Below, piece by piece: positions 1-9,498 of a stretch of 57,783 nt of DNA (within the stretch, counting starts at the first letter, position 1; every line of letters begins with the position of its first letter). The stretch lies in assembly GCA_938042245.1 (NCBI GenBank), contig CALIRO010000067.1:1-57783 (forward strand), read 5' to 3'. Position numbers and translations under genes: made by a program. The notes beneath the pieces were generated by a model. That model was not told where the DNA came from. It searched no databases and was given only the letters and a program-made list of their open reading frames with translations. The DNA is from an uncultured Thermoguttaceae bacterium (lineage in GTDB: Bacteria; Planctomycetota; Planctomycetia; Pirellulales; Thermoguttaceae).

Positions 1-734
1 CGGGCGTGGAAGAGATTTTTGGGGTGTTGAAACAATTTCCACCGGCCAGCAGGGTCTTTCTATCCCCTGGTCTGGAGTGGAAGGTGTTTTTGGGATGTGG
101 AACCGTCATGTTGGCTGGCGGCGGGTGCGGTTTCGGGGCCTCCGGAAAAATGCCCAGTATGCGTATGCGGCGGCTACCTGGGTCGCCCATCTATCAGGGT
201 CGGCCTGGGACCGGCCGGTCCACTGGTCGGCCAAGACGCCCTCGGCCAGGGGCTGCATGAACATTCATTATGGACACCTCGAAATCGGCATCGCCTTCTG
301 GAATATCTGGAGGCCAGCCAAGCAGCGCTTTTCCTTGCTTCCGGAGGGATGAGCTTGTTTGAGCTAGGGCGCTACCCGTGTGCGCCGAGGGCAGCTTACG
401 AGCATAAAACAGGCAACTTAGAGAAGCTGGAAAACCTATTTCCGAACCTTTTCCTTTTTCCGAACCGCCCCCGAAGTGAAAAAAATCCGACCAAGGATAA
501 AATTTTCAGTTAATTTAGCGGTTATTCAGAGGTTACCTATTTTTTAAGAAGCTGGCGGTAAGGGCGGGCTTTTGCTCTGAGCTTGTTCTGCTTAAAATTA
601 GGCGTTAGGAAGCAGGTTGCTGAACCGGAACGGAAATCGTCCTGCCGGGGTATCTAAAGAACTCCGGCGGGGTTAGGGAGAGTGCTTAGGAGGGCATAAT
701 CCGTTTGGCCTAGTTTAAAAGGAGATTAGCGGCA
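1..734. other. Left-edge region without a confident gene
   Basis: All three forward frames hold short open stretches in the first 350-500 bases, but none shows a recognisable domain, and they overlap one another with similar composition. The plus frame opening at 97 (138 codons) is the longest and has no clear ribosome site. It could be the remnant of a gene end. The stretch 420-500 is A/T-rich with a short direct repeat (TCCGAACC, twice, around 441-465). From 550 to 734 I see only the leader of the next gene. Confidence 0.4.
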
Positions 735-1862
735 ATGGGAAGATGTTTTGGACAGACGGCAGCGGATTGGATGGGAGGAGGCTGGCATAAGATACAATTG
801 ATCAGTATATGGAGCCTTTGGCTTATGGGAACCGGTGTGTGGATAGGTGGGGCAGAGATAGGGTGTTTGGCAGGGGAGGAAGCTGAGGAACCGGTGCGGT
901 TAATATTCGACACCGACATGGGGAATGACGTGGATGATGCGATGGCTTTGGCCGTCATCCATGCCTTGGCCGACCGCGGAGAATGTGAACTTTTGGCAGT
1001 AACCGTTACCAAGGACAATCCGTATTCAGCCCGGATGGTGAATCTGCTGAATACATTTTATGGACGTCCGGATGTGCCGATCGGCGTAGTTCGGGGCGGC
1101 AAAACACCTGAGGATGGCCGGTATATCCGGCACGTGGTAACAGCGGAAGATGAGGGAAAGCTGCGGTATCCGCATCGGCTGACCGAGCCGCACACTGCCC
1201 CGGAAGCCACCCAGTGCCTGCGGCGTATTTTGGCCAGCCAGCCGGACCGCTCCGTGGTGATGGTGCAGGTGGGGTTTTCGACCAACTTGGCCCGACTTTT
1301 GGATTCGCCGGCCGACGAGATTTCCCCTTTAGAGGGGAAGAAGTTGGTGGAGAAAAAAGTGCGGCTCCTTTCGGTCATGGCGGGGGCGTTTTCCGAAGAC
1401 CTGCAAAAGCGCCGATTCCGGGAATACAACGTAGTAACAGATGTAGCGGCGGCGCAAAAGGTCTTCGGCCAATGGCCCAGTCCGATTGTAGCCAGCGGGT
1501 TTGAGATCGGCCGGGCCATTGCGTATCCGGCCCAAAGCATCCGAGAAGATTACCGGTATGTGCGGTATCATCCGTTGGTGGAGGCATATCGGTATTACCG
1601 GGGTTTGGAGCACGATCAGCCCAGCTACGACTTGACCAGTGTGCTGTATGCGGTGCGCCCTCAGCGAGGCTACTTTAACCTGTCGCCGCCAGGTTGGATT
1701 CGGGTGGAAGAGGACGGGTTTACCCGGTTTGAGCCGGACCCCAACGGCCAACACCGATACCTCTTGATCAACCCCGAACAGATCCTCCGGGTCCGGGAGG
1801 CGTTTTGCTTTTTGTGCAGCCAACCACCCAAAAAGAGTTCCCTCCCAGAAACTCGTAAATAA
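735..1862 (+). CDS. Exported nucleoside hydrolase-like protein
   Basis: Resembles the inosine/uridine-preferring nucleoside hydrolase (IunH) family, which cleaves the N-glycosidic bond of nucleosides and binds Ca2+ through an N-terminal Asp cluster. That cluster is visible as DTDMGNDVDD at about residues 59-68, after a hydrophobic stretch (about 22-42) that looks like a signal peptide. This suggests the protein acts outside the cytoplasm. Length, 375 residues, is longer than the usual 310-330 because of the leader and a C-terminal tail. AAGGAG lies about 10 bases before the ATG. Planctomycetes carry many exported IunH-like proteins whose substrate is not known, so a nucleoside substrate is inference. 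The next gene begins about 120 bases downstream on the same strand. Confidence 0.8.
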   Translation: MGRCFGQTAADWMGGGWHKIQLISIWSLWLMGTGVWIGGAEIGCLAGEEAEEPVRLIFDTDMGNDVDDAMALAVIHALADRGECELLAVTVTKDNPYSARMVNLLNTFYGRPDVPIGVVRGGKTPEDGRYIRHVVTAEDEGKLRYPHRLTEPHTAPEATQCLRRILASQPDRSVVMVQVGFSTNLARLLDSPADEISPLEGKKLVEKKVRLLSVMAGAFSEDLQKRRFREYNVVTDVAAAQKVFGQWPSPIVASGFEIGRAIAYPAQSIREDYRYVRYHPLVEAYRYYRGLEHDQPSYDLTSVLYAVRPQRGYFNLSPPGWIRVEEDGFTRFEPDPNGQHRYLLINPEQILRVREAFCFLCSQPPKKSSLPETRK

Positions 1863-1986
1863 GCACGGTCTTGCGGAGGAAAAAAACGAAAAAGCCGATT
1901 CCACGCCCTAGCCAAACGCGAATGAAAGGGCCGGAGGCTTTGGGCAGGACCTTTCCTTCCCGCAAAAACCCTTAGAAGGAACGCAG

Positions 1987-2772
1987 ATGCGCATTATTAC
2001 CTTGACGACGGATTTTGGGACCGGCAGTTCCTATGTGGCGGCGATGAAGGGGGTGATCCTTTCGCTTAATCCGCAGGCCGTGGTGGTGGATGTAACGCAT
2101 GCGATCCCGGCGCAGGACATTCGGCAAGCTGCAATCGTGTTGGAAGAGGTGGGGCCTTATTATCCGGCCGGCACGATTCATCTGGTGGTGGTGGATCCTG
2201 GGGTGGGGACGGAGCGGGCTTTGGTGTATGCGCGGTTTTTTGGGCAGCACTTTTTGGCGCCAGACAATGGGGTGCTGAGTCGGTTGGCCCGCCAGCAGGC
2301 GCCGGAAGAAGTGCGGCGGTTAGAAAACCAGCGCTTTTGGCGTCATCCGGTGTCGCATACTTTTCATGGCCGGGATATTTTAGCTCCGGTGGCGGCGTAT
2401 TTGAGTCTGGGGGTATTGCCCGAAGAACTGGGGCCGCCGGCAGAGCTCCGCGTGCTTTTGGATTGGCCCCAGCCCCGGATTCTCCCGGACCGGATCATCG
2501 GGGTGGTCGAAGAAATCGATTCATTTGGAAATTTGATTACCAATATTCGGGCGGAGGCGTTGGCAGGCCGGCCTACCGACCGTCGGGCCGTGGTCGTCTG
2601 CGGCATCTATGAGACCTACGGAATCTATTCTACCTACGCCCAACAACCGGCAGATAGCTTGGTAGCCTTGATCAGCTCTAGCGGACGTTTGGAATTGGCC
2701 CTGGTGGGATCGAATGCGGCCCGACGATTGGGAATCGGCGTGGGCACTCCCGTAACGGTGGCCTGGGAGTAG
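1987..2772 (+). CDS. SAM hydroxide adenosyltransferase (DUF62 family)
   Basis: Members of this family hydrolyse S-adenosylmethionine to adenosine and methionine, and relatives are the SAM-dependent chlorinase and fluorinase. The family blocks are all visible: TTDFG near the N-terminus, VVVDVTHAIP, VVVDPGVGT, PDNGVLS, TFHGRDILAPVAA, and IDSFGNLITNI in the C-terminal half. At 261 residues it has the usual length, with no signal peptide, so it is cytoplasmic. Start ATG at 1987 has AGAAGGA eight bases upstream. It follows the nucleoside hydrolase-like gene; both products act on nucleoside-like substrates, but the 124-base gap makes co-transcription uncertain. Halogenase activity is not suggested by anything I can see. 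Confidence 0.9.
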   Translation: MRIITLTTDFGTGSSYVAAMKGVILSLNPQAVVVDVTHAIPAQDIRQAAIVLEEVGPYYPAGTIHLVVVDPGVGTERALVYARFFGQHFLAPDNGVLSRLARQQAPEEVRRLENQRFWRHPVSHTFHGRDILAPVAAYLSLGVLPEELGPPAELRVLLDWPQPRILPDRIIGVVEEIDSFGNLITNIRAEALAGRPTDRRAVVVCGIYETYGIYSTYAQQPADSLVALISSSGRLELALVGSNAARRLGIGVGTPVTVAWE

Positions 2773-2861
2773 GGGAAAGCATTCCGGAGGCCCCACGGAC
2801 CGAGCTACCAAAAGGGCATTGCTTCGCCGTTGAGACGGCCTCAACAATGGCCCCAGCGCGC

Positions 2862-3294
2862 TTACAACAGAGCAGCCTTCTCGGGGCGCTGTTCAGCCAA
2901 GACTTCTCGCACCAGTGCGCGGGCCTTGTGGATCGTACGCAATAAGTCTTCTACGTGGACAAACCCCACCAGTTTTCCTCCCTCGGTAACGGGCAATGTG
3001 CGGAGATTCTCGCTCCGGAGCAGTTCGGCTGCTTTGCTCCAGGAGTCTTCTTTATCGACGGTGGGGCAAGGGGTTTTCATATATTGGCTAAGCCGAGGCT
3101 GCCCCGGCCAACAGCAAAAAAACAAAATCCAGCAGGGCCGAACTGCTTACCAACCCGATAGGATCGCCGTGCTCATCGACCACAGGAATGGCGTCCAGAT
3201 GATACTGGACCATTCGGCGCATTGCCTCGTCCACCGGGGCGGTAGGTGAAATGCTGACCACCTGTGTGTTCATCAGATGCTTGATCTGAAACAT
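2862..3294 (-). pseudogene. CBS-domain pair protein, frameshifted at a T7 run
   Basis: The minus-strand frame from ATG at 3294 gives the first CBS domain (MNTQVVSISPTAPVDEAMR, then AIPVVDEHGDPIGLVSSS) and ends at a stop at 3088. The second CBS domain (YMKTPCPTVDKEDSW, LPVTEGGKLVGFVHVEDLL) continues in another frame to 2862. The two frames join at a run of seven T on the coding strand (3116-3122); removing one T restores a single CBS-pair protein of about 140 residues. CBS pairs bind adenine nucleotides and regulate partner proteins. Either this is a sequencing or assembly slip, a real lesion, or transcriptional slippage on the homopolymer. The gene stands alone, convergent with the SAM hydrolase gene. 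Confidence 0.75.
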
Positions 3295-3921
3295 GGCCGA
3301 TATAAAACCCCGCTTTCCGAAACATCAGCTGAAAGCCCCGGTCTCTAACTTAAGTATAGCTTTTCCTGACCGGACAGCTTTTCGTGTCTGAATCGGGGGA
3401 GGTGCCATCCTTATTCGGTCAAGCAGAGGCTCAGCTGGAACGGGGCAGGCCGATGGGAAGTATTTCCCTCTGGACCGAGGGTGGGCAAGATGGGGAAGGG
3501 AAACATAAACTCATGATGGGGGAATAGAAATAACCTTTTGATGGGGACACAGGGGGCAGGTTTGCCGTTATTTCTTCGGGCAATAAACCCCCAAAAAGGA
3601 TGGACCTATAGTAAAAATCCCCTACCCCTCTTAAGGTGTTTCCGGCACTTTCCTTATCTTCGTTCCTTCTGGGGAAAACCATGGGTTTTTCAAGACAGCT
3701 TCGCCTCCATTCCGAGAAAAGCAGAGAACCTATATTAGGAAAGGGAGGGGGTCATGAGGAATCAGCAGAGAGTGGATGCACCCTGAAGCTGGAGAGCCTC
3801 CCCACCAAGGAACCCAGCCAGGAGGGATCTGTCGGCAGGGAAGCAACAAGCGATCCACCCTTGGCGGTGGAAGACCAGCCGATCCGCACGATCAACCTGT
3901 TGCTCTGTTAAGGACGTTGTG
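3295..3921. other. Intergenic region upstream of the hybrid kinase
   Basis: This 620-base divergent region between the CBS gene and the hybrid kinase holds only short overlapping open stretches without domains. AAGGA at 3910-3914 is the likely ribosome site of the kinase, seven bases before ATG 3922. I see no convincing promoter or repeat. Confidence 0.4.
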
Positions 3922-5919
3922 ATGGGAGCCATGCAGATGCATCCACAGTCTGTTTCGGAATTATCTATCCAGGGGAGCCAGGAGCCTTTGGGGCCGAGGA
4001 CATGGGAGTCTGCCGGTTCGATGGGGCCGTCCTCGGGAGAAAACGGCCATGGTTTTTCTTCCGGGGGCCATCCGGCTACTCAGGGGCAAGTATGGGAGAC
4101 TCCCCATTCGAACGAGGGAACGGGCAGCCAGGAAATGCTCGTTTCTTCTAGCCATTTTTCTGAAATTGCCGATGCCCAGTCCGCGGCGATTCAGAGATTA
4201 GTGGAAGAACGCACTCGTCAACTCCTGGCTGCCTATCAGCGGATGGAACGCGAGATCGCCCAACGCCGGCAGGCAGAAGAACAACTCAAGCACTACACCG
4301 AGCAATTGGAGGCGGCCAACCGCTGCCTGGAACAATATTCCTTCATGGCTCAGGCAGCCAACCGGGCAAAAAGTGAATTTCTTTCTAATGTCTCTCATGA
4401 AATTCGGACTCCGCTGAACGGCATCATTGGATTTGCGGAGATTATTTTAGCTTCCAATAACATCGAGGAAATGCATCTGCAGGCGCAGGCGATCATTCAG
4501 GAATCGGAACATTTGTTAGCATTGATCAACGACATCTTGGACGATGCGAAGATTGAGGTGGGCAAACTGGAGCTGGAACATCGTCCGTTGGATCTTTACC
4601 ATCTAATCGATTCGGTCCAGCGGACCGTTCAGGTCCAGGCGGAGGGAAAGGGCCTGGAGTGTCTCTTCCATATAGATCCGGCCTTACCACGGTATGTGAG
4701 GGGCGATGCGATCCGGCTCCGACAGATTCTGCTGAATCTCCTGAGCAATGCGGTCAAATTTACGGAACGCGGTTCGGTTACCTTACGCGTGGAGATGCTC
4801 GGTCAGGAAGGCCAACGAGCTCGGATTCGTTTCTGGGTCATCGACACCGGCATCGGCATCCCAAAGGAAAAGCAATCTCTGGTCTTCCAAAGTTTTACTC
4901 AGATTGGCGGCGGTACCACCCGCCGATACGGCGGCACCGGACTGGGCACTACCATCGCGAAAAAGCTGGTGCATCTGATGGAAGGAGAAATCGACTTCGA
5001 AAGCGAACCTGGCCGAGGCACCACCTTCTGGTTCACTGTACCCTTGGAAATTTGTTCAGAAACACCGCCTCCGGAACAGTTGACGGTCTTACCCGAATCA
5101 GCGTCTCGGGTGGTTTGCCTCCCAACTCACTCTGCCCGAGTGTTGGTCGCCGAAGATTATCCGGTTAATCAGGAACTGGCTCGCTTGCATCTAGAAAGCG
5201 CCGGACATCAGGTGGTCATTGTTCCCAATGGCCGGGAAGCGGTCCGCGCCTGTAAACAGGATCAATTTGACCTAATCCTGATGGATCTGCACATGCCGGA
5301 GATGGACGGCTATGAGGCCACGCGTCAGATTCGGCAATTGGGCGATTGGTATGCTATGGTTCCCATTTTAGGGGTTACTGCGGATGCATCTCGTCAGACG
5401 GTCCAGGCCTGCCGGGAAGCTGGCCTCAATGAAGTGATTGTCAAGCCGCTGCGGAAAAATTCCTTCCTGGCCGTCGTGGAGCGCTATGTCCAACAAACGC
5501 TTGCCCAGAGCAACTCGGGCGATAACCCGGCCCACGCATCGGAGTCTGCGCACCAGGCGTCCTCTCCGGCCGCTCCCTCCCTACCGTTTCGATATGAAGA
5601 GGCCTTGGAAGACTTTGGCGGGAATCGTTGTCTGTTGGCTCAGGCCCTCCTGCAATTTGTTCAGACGGTCGAGGCACAGACCGATCTGATCCACCAGGCC
5701 CTCCAACGGGCTGACCGAGAAACCGTGCGCCGAGAAGCCCATCGGATCCGGGGGGGAGCAGCCAACCTCACTGCTTACCCTTTAGCCGCCATCGCCGGCC
5801 GATTGGAATCCCTGGCCAAAGAAGGGGATCCGGTGGACGCTCAGCGCATCTGGGACGATTTTCTCCGGGAGTTCCAGCGTCTCAAAGAATACCTCCAGTC
5901 GGGCTTTTTGGCCAACTAA
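3922..5919 (+). CDS. Hybrid sensor histidine kinase (HisKA-HATPase-REC-Hpt)
   Basis: A cytoplasmic multi-step phosphorelay kinase of about 665 residues with no membrane segment. Order: a Ser/Gly-rich N-terminus without a recognised sensor domain; a charged coiled coil (about 90-150); HisKA with the H-box [10 protein letters not shown] (His near residue 160); HATPase with N-box NLLSNAVKF and G-box DTGIGIP (near 308); a receiver starting near 408 with phospho-Asp in [11 protein letters not shown] (near 454) and Lys in VKPLRK; and a C-terminal Hpt domain with [11 protein letters not shown] (His near 608). Phosphate can therefore pass His-Asp-His within one chain. The GTG at 3919 directly precedes ATG 3922, which fits the ribosome site better. 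It is followed 28 bases later by a lone receiver and then a CheA-type kinase, suggesting one signalling unit. Confidence 0.93.
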   Translation: MGAMQMHPQSVSELSIQGSQEPLGPRTWESAGSMGPSSGENGHGFSSGGHPATQGQVWETPHSNEGTGSQEMLVSSSHFSEIADAQSAAIQRLVEERTRQLLAAYQRMEREIAQRRQAEEQLKHYTEQLEAANRCLEQYSFMAQAANRAKSEFLSNVSHEIRTPLNGIIGFAEIILASNNIEEMHLQAQAIIQESEHLLALINDILDDAKIEVGKLELEHRPLDLYHLIDSVQRTVQVQAEGKGLECLFHIDPALPRYVRGDAIRLRQILLNLLSNAVKFTERGSVTLRVEMLGQEGQRARIRFWVIDTGIGIPKEKQSLVFQSFTQIGGGTTRRYGGTGLGTTIAKKLVHLMEGEIDFESEPGRGTTFWFTVPLEICSETPPPEQLTVLPESASRVVCLPTHSARVLVAEDYPVNQELARLHLESAGHQVVIVPNGREAVRACKQDQFDLILMDLHMPEMDGYEATRQIRQLGDWYAMVPILGVTADASRQTVQACREAGLNEVIVKPLRKNSFLAVVERYVQQTLAQSNSGDNPAHASESAHQASSPAAPSLPFRYEEALEDFGGNRCLLAQALLQFVQTVEAQTDLIHQALQRADRETVRREAHRIRGGAANLTAYPLAAIAGRLESLAKEGDPVDAQRIWDDFLREFQRLKEYLQSGFLAN

Positions 5920-5947
5920 TTCCTGCTTGTCCCAAACGAGGCCCACC

Positions 5948-6388
5948 ATGCGAGCCCTGATTGTGGATGATGATTATGTGAGTCGATCTAAACTCAAAGC
6001 CCTTTTAGCCCCGTATGCGGACTGCGATGCGGCGCCGGATGGGCCGATTGCTTTGCAATTATTTCAGAAGGCTCACCAAGAACACTGCCCCTATGATCTG
6101 ATCACCATGGACATCGACATGCCGGGCATGAACGGCCAGCAGACACTCCAGGAAATTCGCCGTTGGGAGGCGGAACATAAAGCCTATAATTCTAAAAAGG
6201 CCAAGGTTCTCATGGTCACTGTGCGAGACGACCCGGAAGACATTGTGTTATCCTTCCGGGAAAGCTGTGAATGGTATTTGATTAAACCGGTCAATGCAGA
6301 AAAACTGCGCAATGCGTTGCAACGGCTTGAACTGATCCCGGGCAAGCCACAGGAGCCTACCGGAGTCGAAGCGAGTTTCGGCGGCTAA
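5948..6388 (+). CDS. Stand-alone response regulator receiver
   Basis: A single CheY-like receiver domain of about 146 residues. Acidic residues sit in ALIVDDDYVSR, the phospho-acceptor Asp (residue 55 from this start) is in TMDIDMPGMNG, and the conserved Lys is in LIKPVN. No DNA-binding or enzymatic output domain follows, so it should act by protein-protein contact. The first ATG in frame after the upstream gene is 5948; a TTG at 5927 is possible but less likely. The stop is adjacent to the region encoding the next protein, a CheA-like kinase, and the kinase upstream has an Hpt domain. This receiver is a natural shuttle between the two, which is inference. Confidence 0.9.
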   Translation: MRALIVDDDYVSRSKLKALLAPYADCDAAPDGPIALQLFQKAHQEHCPYDLITMDIDMPGMNGQQTLQEIRRWEAEHKAYNSKKAKVLMVTVRDDPEDIVLSFRESCEWYLIKPVNAEKLRNALQRLELIPGKPQEPTGVEASFGG

Positions 6389-6502
6389 GTGTACTCCCCG
6401 GCCACCCTCCCACCCACCCCGAAGCCATTTACCAGAATCTTCCTCCAACCTTGCAGGCAGGAATCTGTTGCGGGCCTTCCACTAACAGAGCTGGAAAAGA
6501 TC

Positions 6503-7090
6503 ATGGAGGACTTCACTGCTCAGGAACTGATTCATGAGTTTGTGGCCGAAGCGTTGGAATCGCTGCGGGAAGTCCCCCGCCTGTTGGACCATTTTCGTCA
6601 AGACGCTACCCAAATCGAAGCCCTTCATGCTGCCTTTCGAGCGATTCATTCCATCAAAGGCACCGCTGCTTGTCTTGGCCTGGACGCCTATAAACTTTTC
6701 GCCCACGGGTTGGAAAATCTCTTAGCCCAAATCCGAGACGGCAAAACGCCCCTTTCTGAGACACTCTGGGAAATTCTAATCGAAGGGATTGACCTTCTGG
6801 AGGGAATGCTTGGTTCGGCCGGGGAGGGACGCATCCGGCAGCATTTAGGGCCTGCGGAAGAAGCCTTGCTGGCTCGACTCCCATGGGCGGTCTGTTCCGC
6901 AAGCTCTCCGGGTGCCTCCCGTGCTGGTTCCGAAGTCGCTGCACAAGCCATCCAGGAGGTTTCGGAGGAAATAGGTAGCCCGGGCGCTGTGCCTCACCCG
7001 GTCTCTTTCCCAAGCCAGCAGCCAGCCAACCTATCTGCGGCTGCTTGCTCGGCTCCTCCTTCCCAACCTGTCCCTGCTGCCTTCCAGTAA
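6503..7090 (+). CDS. cheA: CheA-type kinase, N-terminal part (Hpt/P1), ended by an in-frame TAA
   Basis: This is the P1 phosphotransfer domain of a CheA-like kinase. The phospho-acceptor His is in AIHSIKGTAACLG (residue 49 from the ATG at 6503). A GTG at 6389, immediately after the previous stop, would add 38 unlikely residues. After the Hpt domain comes a Pro/Ser/Ala-rich linker, ended by TAA at 7088-7090. The same reading frame continues without another stop into the P3, P4 and P5 domains of CheA. There is no in-frame start codon for the downstream part until TTG 7157, which lies inside the P3 helix. The simplest reading is one cheA gene of about 615 codons split by a point mutation or base error. 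A true two-protein arrangement is less likely. Confidence 0.75.
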   Translation: MEDFTAQELIHEFVAEALESLREVPRLLDHFRQDATQIEALHAAFRAIHSIKGTAACLGLDAYKLFAHGLENLLAQIRDGKTPLSETLWEILIEGIDLLEGMLGSAGEGRIRQHLGPAEEALLARLPWAVCSASSPGASRAGSEVAAQAIQEVSEEIGSPGAVPHPVSFPSQQPANLSAAACSAPPSQPVPAAFQ

Positions 7091-8350
7091 GAGAAACGTT
7101 CGGGGGGAGCGGAGTCGGTTAGCCCGATTCGGTATGTCCGGATCAAAGAAGCGTACTTGGACGAATTTCTGGAAGATGTCTCCCATCTATTTATCACTGG
7201 CGAATTGCTCCGGGAACTGGAAAGCCGAATCCCCGAAACCGCCCTCGGACGAAATTTGGCCGAGGAACTTCACCGCATTTGCCAGGATCTCCGCCTCCAA
7301 CTGGGTGCGTTGCATCGGAGTGCGGCTTCGTTGCGGCGGGTATCTGCTGCTGAGCTTTTCGCTCCCTACCCTCGGATGGCCCGCAGCTTGGCTGCCCAAC
7401 TGAACAAAAAAGTTCGTCTTCTCCTTCACGGAGACGAGGTGGAAATCGACCGAGCATTAGCCAGAGAACTTGAAGCCCCGCTCACCCATCTAGTACGCAA
7501 TGCTGTGGATCATGGCATTCAGCCCCCGGCAGAGCGCCGCGCTCAGGCAATGGACGAAATCGGGACGATTCGGCTTTCGGCCCAACGATCTAGCTATTGG
7601 GTCCGCATCAGCGTGGAAGACGATGGCCGAGGCATCGATCCGACCCAAATCCGTCGAAAAGCCATTGAAAAAGGCTTCCTCAGTCCCCAACAAGCCGAAA
7701 CTCTTTCCAACGAGGAAGCACTGCAACTGATTTTCCATCCCGGCTTTTCCACTGCCGAGAAGGTGTCCGAGATTTCCGGTCGGGGAGTGGGCATGGATGT
7801 AGTGCGTACAGGAGCCCAGAAACACCAGGGCACCGTAAAGGTGGAATCCGAAGTGGGGAAGGGTACAAAAGTCCATTTAACCTTCCCCATCCGGGAAACG
7901 GTCCTCGTCCTGGATGGCTTGCTCGTCCGACGCCACAACCACCTGCTGGTCATTCCCGTAGACCATGTGCGGGAAATCCTTCAGATTCGGCCCCAGGGAG
8001 TCTGGAGCGTGCATGGTCGGCCTGTACTTCGCTTCCGGGAGCGATGTTATGAATTATTCTGGATCGAGGAAGTCTTGGGCTGGGCCACTGGCCAGCAAGA
8101 GCAGGCCCTGTCCGGCCCCGCCGCCTTGGTCGGCCCAGATGGAGCAGAAGTCTGTCTGCGCTTTGATGAACTCTTGGGGCACCGCCAAGTGGTGGTCCAC
8201 TCACTGGAAGAAATTTTCCCCGCCTGCACCAAAACGCAAGCGGTAGCCCTATTGGGCGGTGGCCGATTGGCCTTAGTCCTAAATATCCCCGAAATCCTTG
8301 CCCAGTGCCGTTTGCCGGCAATGTCCACCAGCGAAGCGGCGGCTTTATAA
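7091..8350 (+). CDS. cheA: CheA-type kinase, C-terminal part (P3 dimerisation, ATPase, CheW-like)
   Basis: This continues the frame of the preceding Hpt-encoding part beyond the TAA at 7088-7090. The first residues (VRIKEAYLDEFLEDVSHL) form the P3 dimerisation helix. Next comes the ATPase domain with N-box LVRNAVDHGI, G1 DDGRGID and G2 GRGVGMDVV, all canonical for CheA. The last 130 residues (from about RETVLVLDGLLV) are a CheW-like P5 domain. The open frame formally starts at TTG 7157, which would delete half of P3, and no ribosome site precedes it. If translated alone the kinase would lack its own phospho-acceptor. No receptor (MCP), CheR or CheB gene lies nearby, so the module probably serves a non-motility or unlinked chemosensory pathway. 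Confidence 0.75.
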   Translation, partial: EKRSGGAESVSPIRYVRIKEAYLDEFLEDVSHLFITGELLRELESRIPETALGRNLAEELHRICQDLRLQLGALHRSAASLRRVSAAELFAPYPRMARSLAAQLNKKVRLLLHGDEVEIDRALARELEAPLTHLVRNAVDHGIQPPAERRAQAMDEIGTIRLSAQRSSYWVRISVEDDGRGIDPTQIRRKAIEKGFLSPQQAETLSNEEALQLIFHPGFSTAEKVSEISGRGVGMDVVRTGAQKHQGTVKVESEVGKGTKVHLTFPIRETVLVLDGLLVRRHNHLLVIPVDHVREILQIRPQGVWSVHGRPVLRFRERCYELFWIEEVLGWATGQQEQALSGPAALVGPDGAEVCLRFDELLGHRQVVVHSLEEIFPACTKTQAVALLGGGRLALVLNIPEILAQCRLPAMSTSEAAAL

Positions 8351-8781
8351 ACCCGCCTCGGCAAGCTCCCCCTGCCTAAGCCAGAAAGAAAACTTTTCCG
8401 TTGGCCCTCAGGGAGCTTTCCCAGGACTCAGGAAGGATTCCTGCTTGACCGATGGAGCTGGTGGAAAAACCGCCTTTGAGCCCCTGGATTGGCTTTCCCG
8501 AGCCAACGGGTACCTTTTCAAATAAAAAAGCCGGCCCCTTCGCCGTCCTTGGCGATGTCGGTCAGCCGGCCGAGAAATGGGTCGGGGGCTTGGGGCGGAA
8601 GGCGGCACGCCCCCCCGGCCTTCCTGGCTATCTCCCCTATGCCCCGGCCCATGAGATTCGAAAGCGTCAGGAAACTTCGTTGTGCGCTCTTATCCCCCCT
8701 CCAACCCCTCCTCTGGGGGGGCAATTCTCTATGGATAGGGTGAAAAAATCACAGGGCCAAATCTTCCGGGATGGTCCAACC
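8351..8781. other. Convergent intergenic region with terminator hairpin
   Basis: This region separates the plus-strand signalling unit from a minus-strand small lipoprotein gene. It contains a GC-rich hairpin with an adjoining A/T run at 8524-8571, annotated separately. Open stretches crossing the region are out of phase with each other and show no domain. Confidence 0.5.
8524..8571 (-). terminator. Rho-independent terminator (minus strand)
   Basis: Read on the minus strand, GCCGGC (8570-8565) pairs with GCCGGC (8535-8530), with an inner stem TCGCC/GGCGA, followed directly by a run of six T. It lies about 210 bases past the stop of the small lipoprotein gene at 8782, so that transcript would have a long 3' end. 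Confidence 0.6.
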
Positions 8782-9111
8782 TTACGGACCAATCCCTCGT
8801 GGGTTTTTCGCCAAAAAGTCTCGCGGTCCCCGGGTGGTGTAGTAAGGATATGCGACGATGCCGGAAGGCGGCACCGGATCATAGGCCCGCATCTTCGGGT
8901 AACGGGGGCATCTAGGATCGCGCCCTCGGCAGATGGGGCAGATGGGATCTCCTATAATTTGCCCAGTTTGCCCATCTTGATATTGCCAGGTCTGGCACCC
9001 CATAGGAAAATCGGAACATTTGCCTGCCGGAAGAGCCCATCGGCCGCTTTGGCACCCTACTAGCCCCCCCAAGACCACTACTGCCAACGTACAAAATAGA
9101 ACCTGTTTCAT
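8782..9111 (-). CDS. Small planctomycete-type lipoprotein of unknown function
   Basis: 109 residues. The N-terminus is a lipoprotein signal (hydrophobic LAVVVLGG followed by lipobox LVGC), so the mature protein is probably lipid-anchored. The mature part has six further Cys (CSD, GCQ, CPICRG, RCP), then a Tyr/Pro/Arg-rich end containing YPYYTTRGPRDFL. From memory, planctomycete genomes carry many small exported proteins ending in similar YYTTRGPRDF sequences, with unknown role. GGGAGG lies about nine bases before the ATG. The CPIC motif could bind a metal or form disulfides, which is inference. It stands alone, convergent with the signalling unit and upstream of no obvious operon. Confidence 0.75.
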   Translation of the reverse strand: MKQVLFCTLAVVVLGGLVGCQSGRWALPAGKCSDFPMGCQTWQYQDGQTGQIIGDPICPICRGRDPRCPRYPKMRAYDPVPPSGIVAYPYYTTRGPRDFLAKNPRGIGP

Positions 9112-9498
9112 GGGTCGATCCTCCCATAGACTGGATCGGCCTTTTTCTTGGCAGAATCCAGAAAATCGGCAAAACCGGTCCCCTATGAGCTACCCACACC
9201 ACCTTTCCGACACTCGACTTTTCTCATCTTCCATAATTGCTTTCGTCTCCAATAGTTACGGAGAAAACCATATTTACTGAATTTCCTACCCCCAATAGTT
9301 GGAATAGTTCCGCCGAGTGAACTAACTGCCTGTTTTTTAAAAGACACCCTTTGCGCGTGTCTGTGCCGCGGAAGGAAGAATCCCGAGCGCCAACCAGTCC
9401 AAACATTAGATTGCTGCTTTGGCAGCAGGGAGAGGTTGCGCCATTTGGGTAGAATGTTCCGAGAAGACTAGATTTGCCGGGGGGATTTTGTTGGCGGG
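9112..9498. other. Intergenic region with one copy of repeat R3
   Basis: 387 bases between the small lipoprotein gene and the uvrC stop. It includes the 60-bp R3 repeat (annotated separately). No gene-like frame or hairpin terminator stands out. Confidence 0.45.
9229..9290 (+). repeat. R3 repeat, copy 1
   Basis: About 60 bases that match 55983-56045. The core 9253-9275 differs from 56004-56026 at only two of 23 positions (key parts TAGTTACG and AGAAAACC). The flanks on both sides also align with gaps. Both copies lie in A/T-rich intergenic DNA, so a shared promoter-like or mobile-element origin is possible. Confidence 0.5.

Noticed and set aside
97..513. 138-codon plus-strand frame at the left edge
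   Set aside because: No domain, weak start context, overlaps two other open frames of similar length, and its last third is A/T-rich with poor coding character.
8452..9063. 203-codon plus-strand frame
   Set aside because: It is antisense to the well-supported small lipoprotein gene and crosses a terminator hairpin.
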